Positions 47,717 through 56,458 of a stretch of DNA of 64,000 nucleotides are shown here, in pieces. Each line of letters begins with the position of its first letter. Within the stretch, counting starts at the first letter, position 1. This stretch comes from Cytobacillus oceanisediminis (GTDB taxonomy: Bacteria; Bacillota; Bacilli; Bacillales; Cytobacillaceae). Below the pieces are notes generated by a model, which did no database searches, was not told the origin of the DNA, and was given only the letters and a program-made list of their open reading frames with translations. The position numbers and the translations under genes were made by a program. The stretch covers positions 644,001 through 708,000 of the forward strand of contig NZ_CP065511.1 of assembly GCF_022811925.1 (NCBI RefSeq), read 5' to 3'.

Positions 47717-48748
47717 TTAAGCTTTCAATCCCGTTCCTTTCCGGGTGAGAAGCATGAAAATCAGATAGGGAGCTCCAATGACTGAGATGACGATACCAAC
47801 CGGTATATCAGCAGGCGCAAGCAGATTTTTCCCTATCATATCTGCAATGAGAACAAGCGCTGCGCCTATTAGTGCAGATAAAGGCAAATTGCTGAAGTAG
47901 TTGGGGCCGCAAAGGCGTCGTGCCAGATGTGGCGCCAGGAGTCCAATGAAAGCAATTCCGCCGCCAGCTGCTACACATGCTCCGGCAAGAGCCGCTGAAA
48001 GACAGAGAAGCAGCCGGCGTTCGGATTCGACTTTTAAGCCGAGTGCAACAGAAACTTCCTTTTTGAATTGAAGGATATTCATTGTTCTTGCTTTTATAAA
48101 GGCGATCGGCATCAGAACAAGAATCCAGGGAAGGAGTGCCCATACATACGGCCACTGAATACCCCAGATGCTGCCAGTCAGCCAAATGGCAGCCTGCTGA
48201 AAATCCTTTGGATCCATTTTCAGCTGCAGGATCAGCAGCAAGGCACCGCATAGTGCATTAAATCCAAGGCCAACGAGGAGAAGCCGTTCCGGGTCTATTC
48301 CGCCTTTCCACGAAAATCGGTAGATCAGAGCTGCAATGGCAAGTGCTCCGGCGAAAGCAAATACGGGAAGGAAGAACGGTTTAGCCATAAGGCTTCCACC
48401 CGATTGCCCGAACAGGTAGATTGAGAGAACAACTGCTAAACCGGCACCGGCATTAATGCCGAGAATGCCGGGATCAGCCAGGGAATTCCGGGATAGTCCC
48501 TGAAGGATGCTGCCGGAAAGAGCAAGGCCTGCTCCGATTAGAAGGGCAATGATCATTCTTGGCAATCTTAGCTGAAGCAGCACGAGCTCCTGCTTCGGAG
48601 TGCCGCTGCCTGAGAGAACAGCCATAATTTCATTCATTCCGACTGGCATCACTCCAGTCGAGAGACTAAGGACAAAAGTGACCAGGATAAGGAATATAAA
48701 GGCTGCCATCCAGCCCCGCGATTGGAGTAAAGCCTGTTTCCAATCCAT
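47717..48748 (-). CDS. FecCD-type siderophore permease, FeuC-like (343 aa)
   Basis: Second subunit of another siderophore permease pair. QLRLPRMIIALLIGAGLALSGSILQGLSRNSLADPGILGINAGAGLAVV and GGIAFIGLLAPHLARRLCGPNYFSNLPLSALIGAALVLIADMIGKNLLAPADIPVGIVISVIGAPYLIFMLL mark the family. Its start overlaps the stop of the preceding permease by one base. In B. subtilis the permeases FeuB and FeuC pair with FeuA and regulator Btr; the same parts are found here, though FeuA-like and Btr-like genes point the other way. No ATPase is attached. Confidence 0.88.
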   Translation of the reverse strand: MDWKQALLQSRGWMAAFIFLILVTFVLSLSTGVMPVGMNEIMAVLSGSGTPKQELVLLQLRLPRMIIALLIGAGLALSGSILQGLSRNSLADPGILGINAGAGLAVVLSIYLFGQSGGSLMAKPFFLPVFAFAGALAIAALIYRFSWKGGIDPERLLLVGLGFNALCGALLLILQLKMDPKDFQQAAIWLTGSIWGIQWPYVWALLPWILVLMPIAFIKARTMNILQFKKEVSVALGLKVESERRLLLCLSAALAGACVAAGGGIAFIGLLAPHLARRLCGPNYFSNLPLSALIGAALVLIADMIGKNLLAPADIPVGIVISVIGAPYLIFMLLTRKGTGLKA

Positions 48749-49782
48749 TACATATACCCCCTTTTCCTTCTGGACAAATATAAGAAAAATGGAACACCGA
48801 TTAGTGCAGTTACAGCACTGACAGGAGTCTCAAACGGCGGGTTGATCATCCGTGCCCCGATATCTGCCAATACAAGAAGCAAGGAACCCGCAATGGCACT
48901 AAGCGGGATGAGCGAGCGGTAGTCAGATCCAATCAATAGCCTGACTATATGGGGAACCACCAGTCCGATAAAGCCTATAGCTCCTGCAATGGAAACGGCC
49001 GCCCCGGATAATAGTATAACTGCTGCAAGCCCAATCCAGCGGACTTTCTGCTGAGATTGACCAAGCCCTGCAGCCACTTCTTCTCCGAGGGTTAGGATTG
49101 TCAGGGAGCGGCTGATCCAAAGGGACAGGAGCAAGCCTAAAAAAACGGCGGGAAGCAAAATATACACATGGCGCCATTGTGTTCCTGAAAGACCTCCCGC
49201 AAACCAGAAGCTCAGGTCCTGGGCAGTCTGAAAGTAAAGGGCGAGGCCAGTTGAAAGAGCGCTGAACAGGGTGCTTAATGCTGCGCCTGCCAGTGTCAAA
49301 GTGACAGGTGATATCCGCTCTTTTGAAAGCATGGAGAAAGATAATACAAGCAAGGCTCCAGCAGCGGAACCTGCAAATGACCAGATGAGCAGAACCCAGT
49401 ATGATCCGCCGGAAAGAAAGGCAAGTGCAATTGCGATGGCCAGGCCCGCTCCATGTGTAATGCCGATTATGGAGGGATCTGCCAGCGGGTTGCGTGTAAT
49501 TCCCTGCATAATGGTGCCGGCTACAGCCAGTGCTGCGCCAATAAGTGCCCCGGTCAACGCCCGGGGAAGCCTGACTTCTCTGATAAGCTGATGTTCAATT
49601 TGGCCTCCCTGAAAGGAGACAAATGACTCCCACACCACGGAAGGGGGAATCCAGATTGCGCCCAGCCCAATCGATGCAAGCAGCCCGATAAGCACCAGCA
49701 CAATTCCTGCCAGGCCCCATTTAATAGATTTTTGGTGTACAGGCCGCATGTGCTCTGTTATGTCAGCTTCAGTTCTGGGCAT
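48748..49782 (-). CDS. FecCD-type siderophore permease, FeuB-like (344 aa)
   Basis: First subunit of the second permease pair. A longer polar N-terminus (PRTEADITEHMRPVHQKS) precedes the first helix, then EVRLPRALTGALIGAALAVAGTIMQGITRNPLADPSIIGITHGAGLAIA and GAIGFIGLVVPHIVRLLIGSDYRS, ending ARMINPPFETPVSAVTALIGVPFFLYL. The overlapping Fur sites at 49815-49835 stand 33 bases before its start and control the divergent regulator gene too. Confidence 0.9.
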   Translation of the reverse strand: MPRTEADITEHMRPVHQKSIKWGLAGIVLVLIGLLASIGLGAIWIPPSVVWESFVSFQGGQIEHQLIREVRLPRALTGALIGAALAVAGTIMQGITRNPLADPSIIGITHGAGLAIAIALAFLSGGSYWVLLIWSFAGSAAGALLVLSFSMLSKERISPVTLTLAGAALSTLFSALSTGLALYFQTAQDLSFWFAGGLSGTQWRHVYILLPAVFLGLLLSLWISRSLTILTLGEEVAAGLGQSQQKVRWIGLAAVILLSGAAVSIAGAIGFIGLVVPHIVRLLIGSDYRSLIPLSAIAGSLLLVLADIGARMINPPFETPVSAVTALIGVPFFLYLSRRKRGYM

Positions 49783-49814
49783 TACATTCAGTCCTTTTCT
49801 ATGTAAATTTTAAG

Positions 49815-49835
49815 TGAAAATGATAATCGTTATCG
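49815..49835. promoter_or_regulatory. Fur box 4 (permeases / regulator)
   Basis: Two overlapping 7-1-7 sites, TGAAAATGATAATCG (49815-49829) and TGATAATCGTTATCG (49821-49835), between the divergent permease operon and the AraC-type regulator. Confidence 0.85.
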
Positions 49836-49915
49836 TTCTAAATAATCGTAATTAATCTACTATCCTTTCACAGCTTTTGTCAATTCTTATTTAAGGAAAA
49901 AGAAGGGAGTATTTT

Positions 49916-51469
49916 TTGTATATGCTGAGCGGCAAACAATTTGGACCGTATAAAATTGCAGTATCAAGCTTAAGAGAGGGATTGTCGAAAACCATCAATG
50001 AAAATCGCAATGATTTTACACTTATTTATATTTCATCGGGGAGAGGCACAATCGAAACTCAAAACCGCCAGCTGAAGATAGAGGCGGGGAAAAGCAGCTT
50101 TTTCTCGGAGTGTGGCATAATTACCTCCGCATCAGCAGACCTGTTAACGGTTTATATACTCACCTGGGCAAAGGATAAAGATGTGCTTTCCAGATTTCTT
50201 TCCGGGATACTGGCTAATCAGGAGCCACCAAAGATGGTGCCCTTGTGGGATGAGCTGAGGAAATGGAACAAAGAAAAATCTATTTCTGCTGAGTGCCGAT
50301 TTCAGTCCCAGCTGTGGAATATGATGTCTATTCTGACAGACAAGACAGAAGTAGACGGGATTGAAGAGGCAGTGGACCTGATCAGAAATAATCTGTCCCA
50401 GCCGGTTACTGTGGCAGAGCTGGCATCTAAAGCAAACATGAGCCCAGTTTCGTTTACCAGGGCCTTTCGGAAACGAACCGGGATGGCGCCGAAGGAATTC
50501 CTAAATGGAGAAAGAATGAGAGCAGCCAAACAGCTGATGCTGCAGAAGAAAGGGATTACGGCAAAAGAAGTGGCCCTGCAAATCGGAATGCAGGATGAAT
50601 TTTATTTCAGCCGTCTTTTTAAAATGAAAGCAGGCTTGCCGCCATCTGTATTTATGAAAAGGGCTAATGAAAGAATTGCGGTGGTCAGTCAGCTCTTTTT
50701 GCAGGACCATCTCCTTTCGCTGGGTGTACAGCCTGTTGCAGCGCCATCCTATCCAACTGTTTATCCTGCCAGCAATGGAGTGCCGAGCTATCTTCAAAAA
50801 GAATTGGAGGGCACCATGCTCCTTAATGCAGAAAAGCCTTTTCAGCCAGAGGATATTCTCTTAACTCAGCCTGATCGAATCATAAAGACGCCTTTACATA
50901 ATTATCAGCTCCAAAATGTGCTTCTCTCACAGCAGGAGAAGGTCCATCATATACAGCTGCAGCCGGACTGGCGGCAGTATCTTTACGAAATTGCTTCTAT
51001 GGTAGGATGTACAAGCCGGGCAGAATGCATAGAAAAAGACATCCACTGCCTTGAATGTAAAGTAAGGGATAAGCTATGTCCATTAACGAAAAAAGGCAGA
51101 TGGGCAGTCATTTGGATCCGGCCGGAGGAAATCCGTCTTTACGGACAGGGCGGGCATGCTCTGCTCAATCTGTTCTTTCAGAATTTGGGTTTTGAGCCTC
51201 ATCCTGATTTGTATTTTGAAGGATATCGGATTGCAGACCTGAAGGATGTGGCTGATCTCAATCCTGATAAGCTTCTCATCTTATGGAGTCATGAAAGAGA
51301 TGTTTGGAGAGCTGCTCATACTCCTGAATGGAATAAGATCCGTGCTGTCCAAACAGGTGAAGTATACTATCCTGACAGCCATGAGTGGGATCCTTGGGGA
51401 CCGCTTGGGAGAAAGAAAATGCTTGAGGTATTTCCGGACGATTTGCTGAGAGCAAAACTTAAGGCTTAA
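49916..51469 (+). CDS. AraC-type regulator fused to a siderophore-binding domain, Btr-like (517 aa)
   Basis: One-protein sensor and activator. Residues 1-140 form an AraC N-terminal cupin-like region, about 150-250 the double helix-turn-helix (EAVDLIRNNLSQPVTVAELASKANMSPVSFTRAFRKRTGMAPKEFL, then ITAKEVALQIGMQDEFYFSRLFKMKAGLPPSVF), and about 260-517 a substrate-binding-protein-like domain (SLGVQPVAAPSYP, LTQPDRIIKTP, ADLNPDKLLILWSH). This matches B. subtilis Btr, which binds ferri-bacillibactin in the cytosol and activates feuABC. It may sense petrobactin here, given the neighbouring asb operon. TTG 49916 has GAAGGGAG six bases upstream; ATG 49922 is an alternative. Confidence 0.9.
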   Translation: MYMLSGKQFGPYKIAVSSLREGLSKTINENRNDFTLIYISSGRGTIETQNRQLKIEAGKSSFFSECGIITSASADLLTVYILTWAKDKDVLSRFLSGILANQEPPKMVPLWDELRKWNKEKSISAECRFQSQLWNMMSILTDKTEVDGIEEAVDLIRNNLSQPVTVAELASKANMSPVSFTRAFRKRTGMAPKEFLNGERMRAAKQLMLQKKGITAKEVALQIGMQDEFYFSRLFKMKAGLPPSVFMKRANERIAVVSQLFLQDHLLSLGVQPVAAPSYPTVYPASNGVPSYLQKELEGTMLLNAEKPFQPEDILLTQPDRIIKTPLHNYQLQNVLLSQQEKVHHIQLQPDWRQYLYEIASMVGCTSRAECIEKDIHCLECKVRDKLCPLTKKGRWAVIWIRPEEIRLYGQGGHALLNLFFQNLGFEPHPDLYFEGYRIADLKDVADLNPDKLLILWSHERDVWRAAHTPEWNKIRAVQTGEVYYPDSHEWDPWGPLGRKKMLEVFPDDLLRAKLKA

Positions 51470-51480
51470 TTAATGCGAAC

Positions 51481-51518
51481 AAGGGTCCAGCTGTTTTTTC
51501 AGCTGGACCCTATTTTTA
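51481..51518 (+). terminator. Terminator of the regulator gene
   Basis: AGGGTCCAGCTG pairs perfectly with CAGCTGGACCCT, followed by ATTTTTA. Confidence 0.88.
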
Positions 51519-51582
51519 GTGGAAAGTAAGTTTGTACGTTTTGTCCATGTAAGAAGTTGTAAAAGTCCATGTTAAGCTAATG

Positions 51583-51597
51583 TGATAATGATTATCA
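51583..51597. promoter_or_regulatory. Fur box 5 (binding-protein gene)
   Basis: TGATAATGATTATCA, an exact 7-1-7 box, with a further degenerate site TGAGAATGAATTTCA directly after it (51599-51613). Confidence 0.92.
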
Positions 51598-51636
51598 TTG
51601 AGAATGAATTTCATTATTGCTTAGGAGGAATTATCC

Positions 51637-52584
51637 ATGAAGAAGTTTTGTGCTCCATGGAGCATTGTTTTCATGTTATTTTTATTAATTTTAACAGGAT
51701 GCGGTAAAGGTGAAGAGGCCTCTACAGAAGCAGCTGAAAAGAAAGAGAAAGAACAGACAGAGGAAACCAGAACGGTTGAACATCTTTTCGGAAAAGCAGA
51801 AGTGCCCGCAGAACCGAAAAAAGTAGTTTTGCTTTCACATGTTTCCTGGGAAGGATCGCTTGTATCAGTAGGGGTAAAGCCTTATGCGGTAATGGCATAC
51901 GATAATGAGTTCCCGCCGCATTTAACGAAGGAGCTTGAAGGTGTTAAGGCGCTCCCATATGCCGATGAAATTAATTCAGAAGAAATTGTGAAGCTTGATC
52001 CGGATCTTCTTATCATCAGTGATCGCTATAAGCCTCTCTATGATCAGCTTTCTGAAACCATCCCAACAGTTGTTGTTGAAGTTGGCGGTGACTGGAAGGA
52101 AGATCACCTGAAAGTTGCAGAAGCTGTAGGCAAGCTTGACGAAGGAAAGAAAGTTATTGAAGACCTGGAGAAGGAAGCAGAGGATATCGGAAAACGTGTC
52201 CGTGAAAAAACAGGAGAAGAAACTTTCATGGCAGTGGCAATCAATAAAAAAGATATTCGTGTTTTTGGACTGACAAACCACGCAACCAACTCATTATTAT
52301 TTGATGATCTTAAATTAACTCCAGCTGAAAACCTTCCAGAGGATTTTGGCGAGAATATCTCAATTGAAGGGTTAGCAAAATATAATCCTGACAATATAAT
52401 TGACCTTACTTTCTTTAACAGCGGTGAATTTTACGATTCAGTCACTCAGGGTGAAGTTTGGAAAAGCCTGAAGGCTGTTCAGAATGACAACGTACATACT
52501 CTGTCCACTACTTGGGGATTCTGGGATCCGATTGAGCGCCAAAAAGGTTTGAAAGAAATTGAATCGCTTCTATTAAGCGAATAA
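51637..52584 (+). CDS. Siderophore-binding lipoprotein, FeuA-like (315 aa)
   Basis: Extracellular iron-siderophore receptor. Lipobox LTGC gives a lipidated Cys22, followed by a charged linker (EEASTEAAEKKEKEQTEE). Class III binding fold: PKKVVLLSHVSWEGSLVSVGVKPYAVMAYD, EEIVKLDPDLLIISDRYKPLYDQL, IRVFGLTNHATNSLLFDDLKLTPAE and DPIERQKGLKEIESLL. Between the regulator gene and the asb operon, it is the natural receptor for the permeases at 47.7-49.8 kb; petrobactin is the likely ligand by context, but bacillibactin-type catecholates remain possible. ATG 51637 follows AGGAGGAATTATCC. Confidence 0.88.
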   Translation: MKKFCAPWSIVFMLFLLILTGCGKGEEASTEAAEKKEKEQTEETRTVEHLFGKAEVPAEPKKVVLLSHVSWEGSLVSVGVKPYAVMAYDNEFPPHLTKELEGVKALPYADEINSEEIVKLDPDLLIISDRYKPLYDQLSETIPTVVVEVGGDWKEDHLKVAEAVGKLDEGKKVIEDLEKEAEDIGKRVREKTGEETFMAVAINKKDIRVFGLTNHATNSLLFDDLKLTPAENLPEDFGENISIEGLAKYNPDNIIDLTFFNSGEFYDSVTQGEVWKSLKAVQNDNVHTLSTTWGFWDPIERQKGLKEIESLLLSE

Positions 52585-52628
52585 TTTAAGGAGGGAGGCC
52601 GGGATTTGCACCCGTCCTCTCCATTATC

Positions 52629-52662
52629 TTGATTCTTTTCATGGAAAAGAATCAAATTTTTT
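52629..52662 (+). terminator. Terminator between binding-protein gene and asb operon
   Basis: TTGATTCTTTTC pairs perfectly with GAAAAGAATCAA, followed by ATTTTTT. The asb Fur box starts 10 bases later. Confidence 0.9.
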
Positions 52663-52671
52663 AACTGTTAT

Positions 52672-52686
52672 TGAGAATGGTTATCA
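52672..52686. promoter_or_regulatory. Fur box 6 (asb operon)
   Basis: TGAGAATGGTTATCA, a 7-1-7 Fur box with two deviations, 37 bases before asbA. Confidence 0.85.
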
Positions 52687-52723
52687 ATTACTAGGTCTAA
52701 AGACTCGGTGAAAGGATGGAATT

Positions 52724-54550
52724 ATGCATCATTCAGCCAAACAAATTGCAGAAAATGCAACGTTTCAAGCTTTTATTAATAGTTATTTGCGGGAAGTGGA
52801 CAGCGGGCATTGGATGGAAAGCAGGGAGTGGATTCAGGAACAGCAGCTATCCATCCCTCTTTCAGGGGAGTCGGTAGCAGAAATAGAATTATCTGGTCAG
52901 TCCGTTAAATTCGCTGTCGAAGTCCTTTACCGTTCACGAACAGGAAGACATGTAATCGGTCATGCACTTAAATATTGTTCTAATCGGCGGGAATGGATTC
53001 ATCAGGATAGACTGCCGATGATGATTACACTTATCCATGAGATGCATTTAATGGCCAAAGCTAATGGCTGTCATGAACTTGCATCCCATTTTGATGAACT
53101 TGTGCTGAGGGTGATTGAGAGCTACCAAACAATGGCGGCATATATTGAAGCGAGAATGAATGATGAGGACAGCCTGTATTCCGAAGATTGTACTTTCATT
53201 GAAGCAGAGCAATCGCTCCTGTTTGGGCACTGGCTTCACCCTACACCGAAAAGCAGGCAAGGAATGACTGGATGGCAGCAGCCAAGCTACGCGCCAGAAT
53301 TAAAGGGGCAGTTTCAGCTCCATTATTTCCAAATTGACCGGGAGATGGTAAAAGAATCCTCTAATGACCAGGAAACTGCAAGTCAAATTATCCTTCAATC
53401 GATAAGAAAATCAATGCCGCACCTTACTGTTCCGGAAAAGGAATGCCTCATTCCAATGCACCCTCTTCAGGCCCAATGGCTTTTGCAGCAGGAGTATGTC
53501 AGAGAGGCAATAGAGAAGAACCTTATAAAGGACCTTGGCAGTATGGGGCCTGATTATTCAGCTACTTCTTCCATCAGGACTGTTTACAATCCTGAAGAGG
53601 AGTGGATGTATAAGTTTTCGGTCCCGGTAAAAATCACAAATTCGCTAAGGAAGAATCGCTTCCATGAGTTAAGGGCAGGCACCGTCATGGCGGAGTTAAT
53701 AAAGAAAATCCGATTTACAGAAAAACATCCGGTTTTCCGGATGATTGATGATCCAGCCTATATTACTGCCATATTTCCTGGTCAGAAGGAATCAGGCTTT
53801 GAAGTTATACTGCGATCTAATCCATTTCAGGAAAAAAAACAGAAGAGAGTAACTTCCATTGCGGCATTGGTTCAGGATCCTTTGCCTGGCATTCGTTCAA
53901 GGCTGCACCGAACCATTGAGAGGATAGCCTTGGGAGAATCTCGTAATATCCGGGATGTCAGCATGGACTGGTTCCGGAAATATTGGAAATGTGCAATGGA
54001 GCCTCTCATCCGTTTATATGATGAACATGGGCTGGCGTTAGAGGCTCATCAGCAGAATAGCGTTTTGGACCTTTCTTCCGGATACCCGGAAACTTATTTT
54101 TACCGGGATAATCAAGGATATTATCTATCAAATCTCCATAGAGAGAACCTTTGCAAACTGCTGCCTGAATTGGAAGAATGCCCGGAGCTCTTCTATGAGG
54201 ATGCTCTCATTCAGGAAAGATTTACGTATTATCTGTTTATGAATCAGCTTTTTTCAGTCATTTCAAGACTTGGGCAGGATGGTCTCATCAGTGAGGACCG
54301 TTTAATCCAATGGTGTCGAAACCAGCTTTGCTCTCTGGAAAAAGAGCTGTCTGGACAGGGGAAAGATTTCATTCGGCATGTTCTTCAATCTGAGAAATTA
54401 TCGTATAAAGCCAATCTTTTAACCCGCTTTCATGATGTTGATGAGCTGATGGCAAAGAACGAACAAGCGGTTTACACTTATTTGCCAAATCCATTGGCCA
54501 CCATGAAGAAGGAGGAAACCTATGCTGAAGCTGCATCCGCCATTGTCTAA
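52724..54550 (+). CDS. asbA: Petrobactin biosynthesis protein AsbA, NIS synthetase (608 aa)
   Basis: NRPS-independent siderophore synthetase of the IucA/IucC family. In petrobactin assembly AsbA adenylates citrate and condenses it with spermidine. The family motifs are present: IPMHPLQAQWLLQ near residue 246 (ATP-binding His), SMGPDYSATSSIRTVY, MYKFSVPVKITNSLRKNR, and the C-terminal FhuF-like-reductase-type region starting GLALEAHQQNSVLDL. Length matches B. anthracis AsbA. ATG 52724 follows GAAAGGATGG. The asbB ATG lies 29 bases before its stop. Confidence 0.93.
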   Translation: MHHSAKQIAENATFQAFINSYLREVDSGHWMESREWIQEQQLSIPLSGESVAEIELSGQSVKFAVEVLYRSRTGRHVIGHALKYCSNRREWIHQDRLPMMITLIHEMHLMAKANGCHELASHFDELVLRVIESYQTMAAYIEARMNDEDSLYSEDCTFIEAEQSLLFGHWLHPTPKSRQGMTGWQQPSYAPELKGQFQLHYFQIDREMVKESSNDQETASQIILQSIRKSMPHLTVPEKECLIPMHPLQAQWLLQQEYVREAIEKNLIKDLGSMGPDYSATSSIRTVYNPEEEWMYKFSVPVKITNSLRKNRFHELRAGTVMAELIKKIRFTEKHPVFRMIDDPAYITAIFPGQKESGFEVILRSNPFQEKKQKRVTSIAALVQDPLPGIRSRLHRTIERIALGESRNIRDVSMDWFRKYWKCAMEPLIRLYDEHGLALEAHQQNSVLDLSSGYPETYFYRDNQGYYLSNLHRENLCKLLPELEECPELFYEDALIQERFTYYLFMNQLFSVISRLGQDGLISEDRLIQWCRNQLCSLEKELSGQGKDFIRHVLQSEKLSYKANLLTRFHDVDELMAKNEQAVYTYLPNPLATMKKEETYAEAASAIV

Positions 54551-56243
54551 AACTTTTGAGAGAAGAGTAATCAGGCAGCTCATGGAGGCCATCATTTTTG
54601 AAGGATTAATGGATTATGCCAAGTCGGCTGACCGGCCAGAAGATCTGCACTTACATTTTACGATTTTCGGAAACGAGCGAACATACTGCTGTGAGGGGAA
54701 AATTGCTTCGTTTGACCGTGTTCGTTTAATAGAAGGAAGCATTCGCTCCGTCCACCATGATGGCTCGCGAACAGAAACCACCATTGAGGAATTGGCTGAA
54801 GACCTTATTGCAGATCCGAAAAAAAGGAGTCAGCTTATTAATGAGCTGGAACAAACCATTCTGCTGAGTGAGTGGAATGAAACTCATCTATTGCATTATA
54901 TTTCCAGGAGAAATTTCAGCTATGAAGAACTGGAATCAGAGATATGGGAAGGGCATCCCTACCACCCCTGCTATAAGGCGAGAAGCGGATTTACACTTGG
55001 GGATCATGCGGCATATGGGCCGGAAGCAAGGCAGTTCTTCGAGCTGCAATGGGCAGCTGTCAGACGTATGAATGCCAGAATAGAATTGCTGGAAGATGAA
55101 AAAAGCTTCTGGGAGCGGGAACTTGGCCCTTCAATGTTTGGGCAATTGCTTGCTGAATTGCAGCATATCGGCAAAACCTTTGAAGACTACACATTTCTGC
55201 CCATTCACCCCTGGCAGGTGAAGTTTGCAAATGCTGATGCAGATATAGTGCTTCTGGGAAGCAGCGGAGATTTTTATCGGTCAACACAGTCCGTCCGTAC
55301 TCTATGGAATATGACAAATCCAGAAAAAGCTCATGTGAAACTATCGATGAATATGGTGAACACTTCATCGCTAAGAACTTTGGACACACACGCTGTTTGT
55401 GCCGCACCCCATATTTCCAAATGGATAGCAGATACAGTGAAAGGAGATCCATTTTTAAAAGATGAAGCTTCTTTGGTCATTCTTAAGGAATACGCAGGGA
55501 TTGCTTATCAACCTGGGGAGGAAGAACCTTGCGCAAAGCTCGGAGCTATATGGAGAGAGAGCATCCGGCTTTATATGGAAGAAGATGAAGCGGCGGTGCC
55601 TTGTACGGCTTTGCCATTAATGGAGAGGGACGGATTTCTGTTTATTGACGAATGGCTGAAGCGCTATGGAATTGAAAAATGGCTGAAAAGGCTTGTGGAA
55701 GTATGTGTGGTTCCTGTCTGGCATTTGCTGTCCGCGCATGGAATTGCTGTTGAGGCGCATGCCCAGAATATGATACTTCTTCATAAGGACGGCTGGCCAA
55801 CACGTGTCGCACTGAGAGATTTTCATGACAGCGTTGAGTATTGCGATGACTTTTTGGCGGAGCCAAGCCGTATTCCAGACTTTGCGGGCATTCATGACCA
55901 ATTTAAAAAAGGCAGGGAAGATCAGTATTATTGGATGTCTTCTATTGAATCGCTTAGAGAACTGGCAATGGATACATTATTTGTTTTTCATCTGTCTGAA
56001 CTGTCCTATGTACTTGAAGAGCAATATGGCTTCAGCGAGCAGCAATTTTGGAAGCTGACAGGAGAAGCTTTAACGGAGCACCTGAGCTGTTATCCGGAAT
56101 TGATATTCCGAAATTATCTGCTGCAGCATACTGCACCGGTAATTTATGCGGAGTCACTGCTGAAGAGAAAAGTTCAAAAAGAAGAGGCAGGCGGTTTTCG
56201 CCATTATGTCAAAAACTCTTTATCGCAGTCTAACGGGCAGTAA
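54522..56243 (+). CDS. asbB: Petrobactin biosynthesis protein AsbB, NIS synthetase (573 aa)
   Basis: Second IucA/IucC synthetase of the pathway, which joins the citrate-spermidine intermediate to a further spermidine or dihydroxybenzoyl-spermidine. Motifs: GHPYHPCYKARSGFTLGDHAAYGPEA, FLPIHPWQVKF near residue 227, RSTQSVRTLWN, VKLSMNMVNTSSLRTLDTH and HGIAVEAHAQNMILLHKDGWPTRVALRDFHDSVEY. It overlaps asbA by 29 bases and has an internal AAGGAGGAAACCT site. The last three codons (NGQ) and stop lie inside a long inverted repeat, so the natural C-terminus may have been altered by a repeat insertion. Confidence 0.93.
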   Translation: MLKLHPPLSKTFERRVIRQLMEAIIFEGLMDYAKSADRPEDLHLHFTIFGNERTYCCEGKIASFDRVRLIEGSIRSVHHDGSRTETTIEELAEDLIADPKKRSQLINELEQTILLSEWNETHLLHYISRRNFSYEELESEIWEGHPYHPCYKARSGFTLGDHAAYGPEARQFFELQWAAVRRMNARIELLEDEKSFWERELGPSMFGQLLAELQHIGKTFEDYTFLPIHPWQVKFANADADIVLLGSSGDFYRSTQSVRTLWNMTNPEKAHVKLSMNMVNTSSLRTLDTHAVCAAPHISKWIADTVKGDPFLKDEASLVILKEYAGIAYQPGEEEPCAKLGAIWRESIRLYMEEDEAAVPCTALPLMERDGFLFIDEWLKRYGIEKWLKRLVEVCVVPVWHLLSAHGIAVEAHAQNMILLHKDGWPTRVALRDFHDSVEYCDDFLAEPSRIPDFAGIHDQFKKGREDQYYWMSSIESLRELAMDTLFVFHLSELSYVLEEQYGFSEQQFWKLTGEALTEHLSCYPELIFRNYLLQHTAPVIYAESLLKRKVQKEEAGGFRHYVKNSLSQSNGQ

Positions 56244-56430
56244 GACTCCCTCTTTAAGACTTAGAGGAATCGAAGGGTGATAATTGGGAGTCCAACTGCC
56301 CGTAAAGGCCCGAAAGAAGAACAAAGACTAAGGACGCCACATCCTGTGGCAACGTCTTTGTGACCCACTTCCTGTGGGCCTCAACTAACAATCAGTGGGG
56401 GAAGGCACCCCACTGATTGAAGTTTCACTT
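56233..56430. repeat. Composite repeat interrupting the asb operon (copy 5)
   Basis: An outer inverted pair ACGGGCAGTAAGACTCCC (56233-56250) and GGGAGTCCAACTGCCCGT (56286-56303) matches at 16 of 18 positions. The hairpin module CAAAGAC...GTCTTTG with inner GCCAC/GTGGC follows at 56322-56360, then a perfect 12-bp stem CAATCAGTGGGG/CCCCACTGATTG (56389-56400 with 56408-56419) and AAGTTTCACTTTAA. No gene is present. Confidence 0.85.
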
Positions 56431-56458
56431 TAAGATAATCATCAAAAGGAGAATTGAG

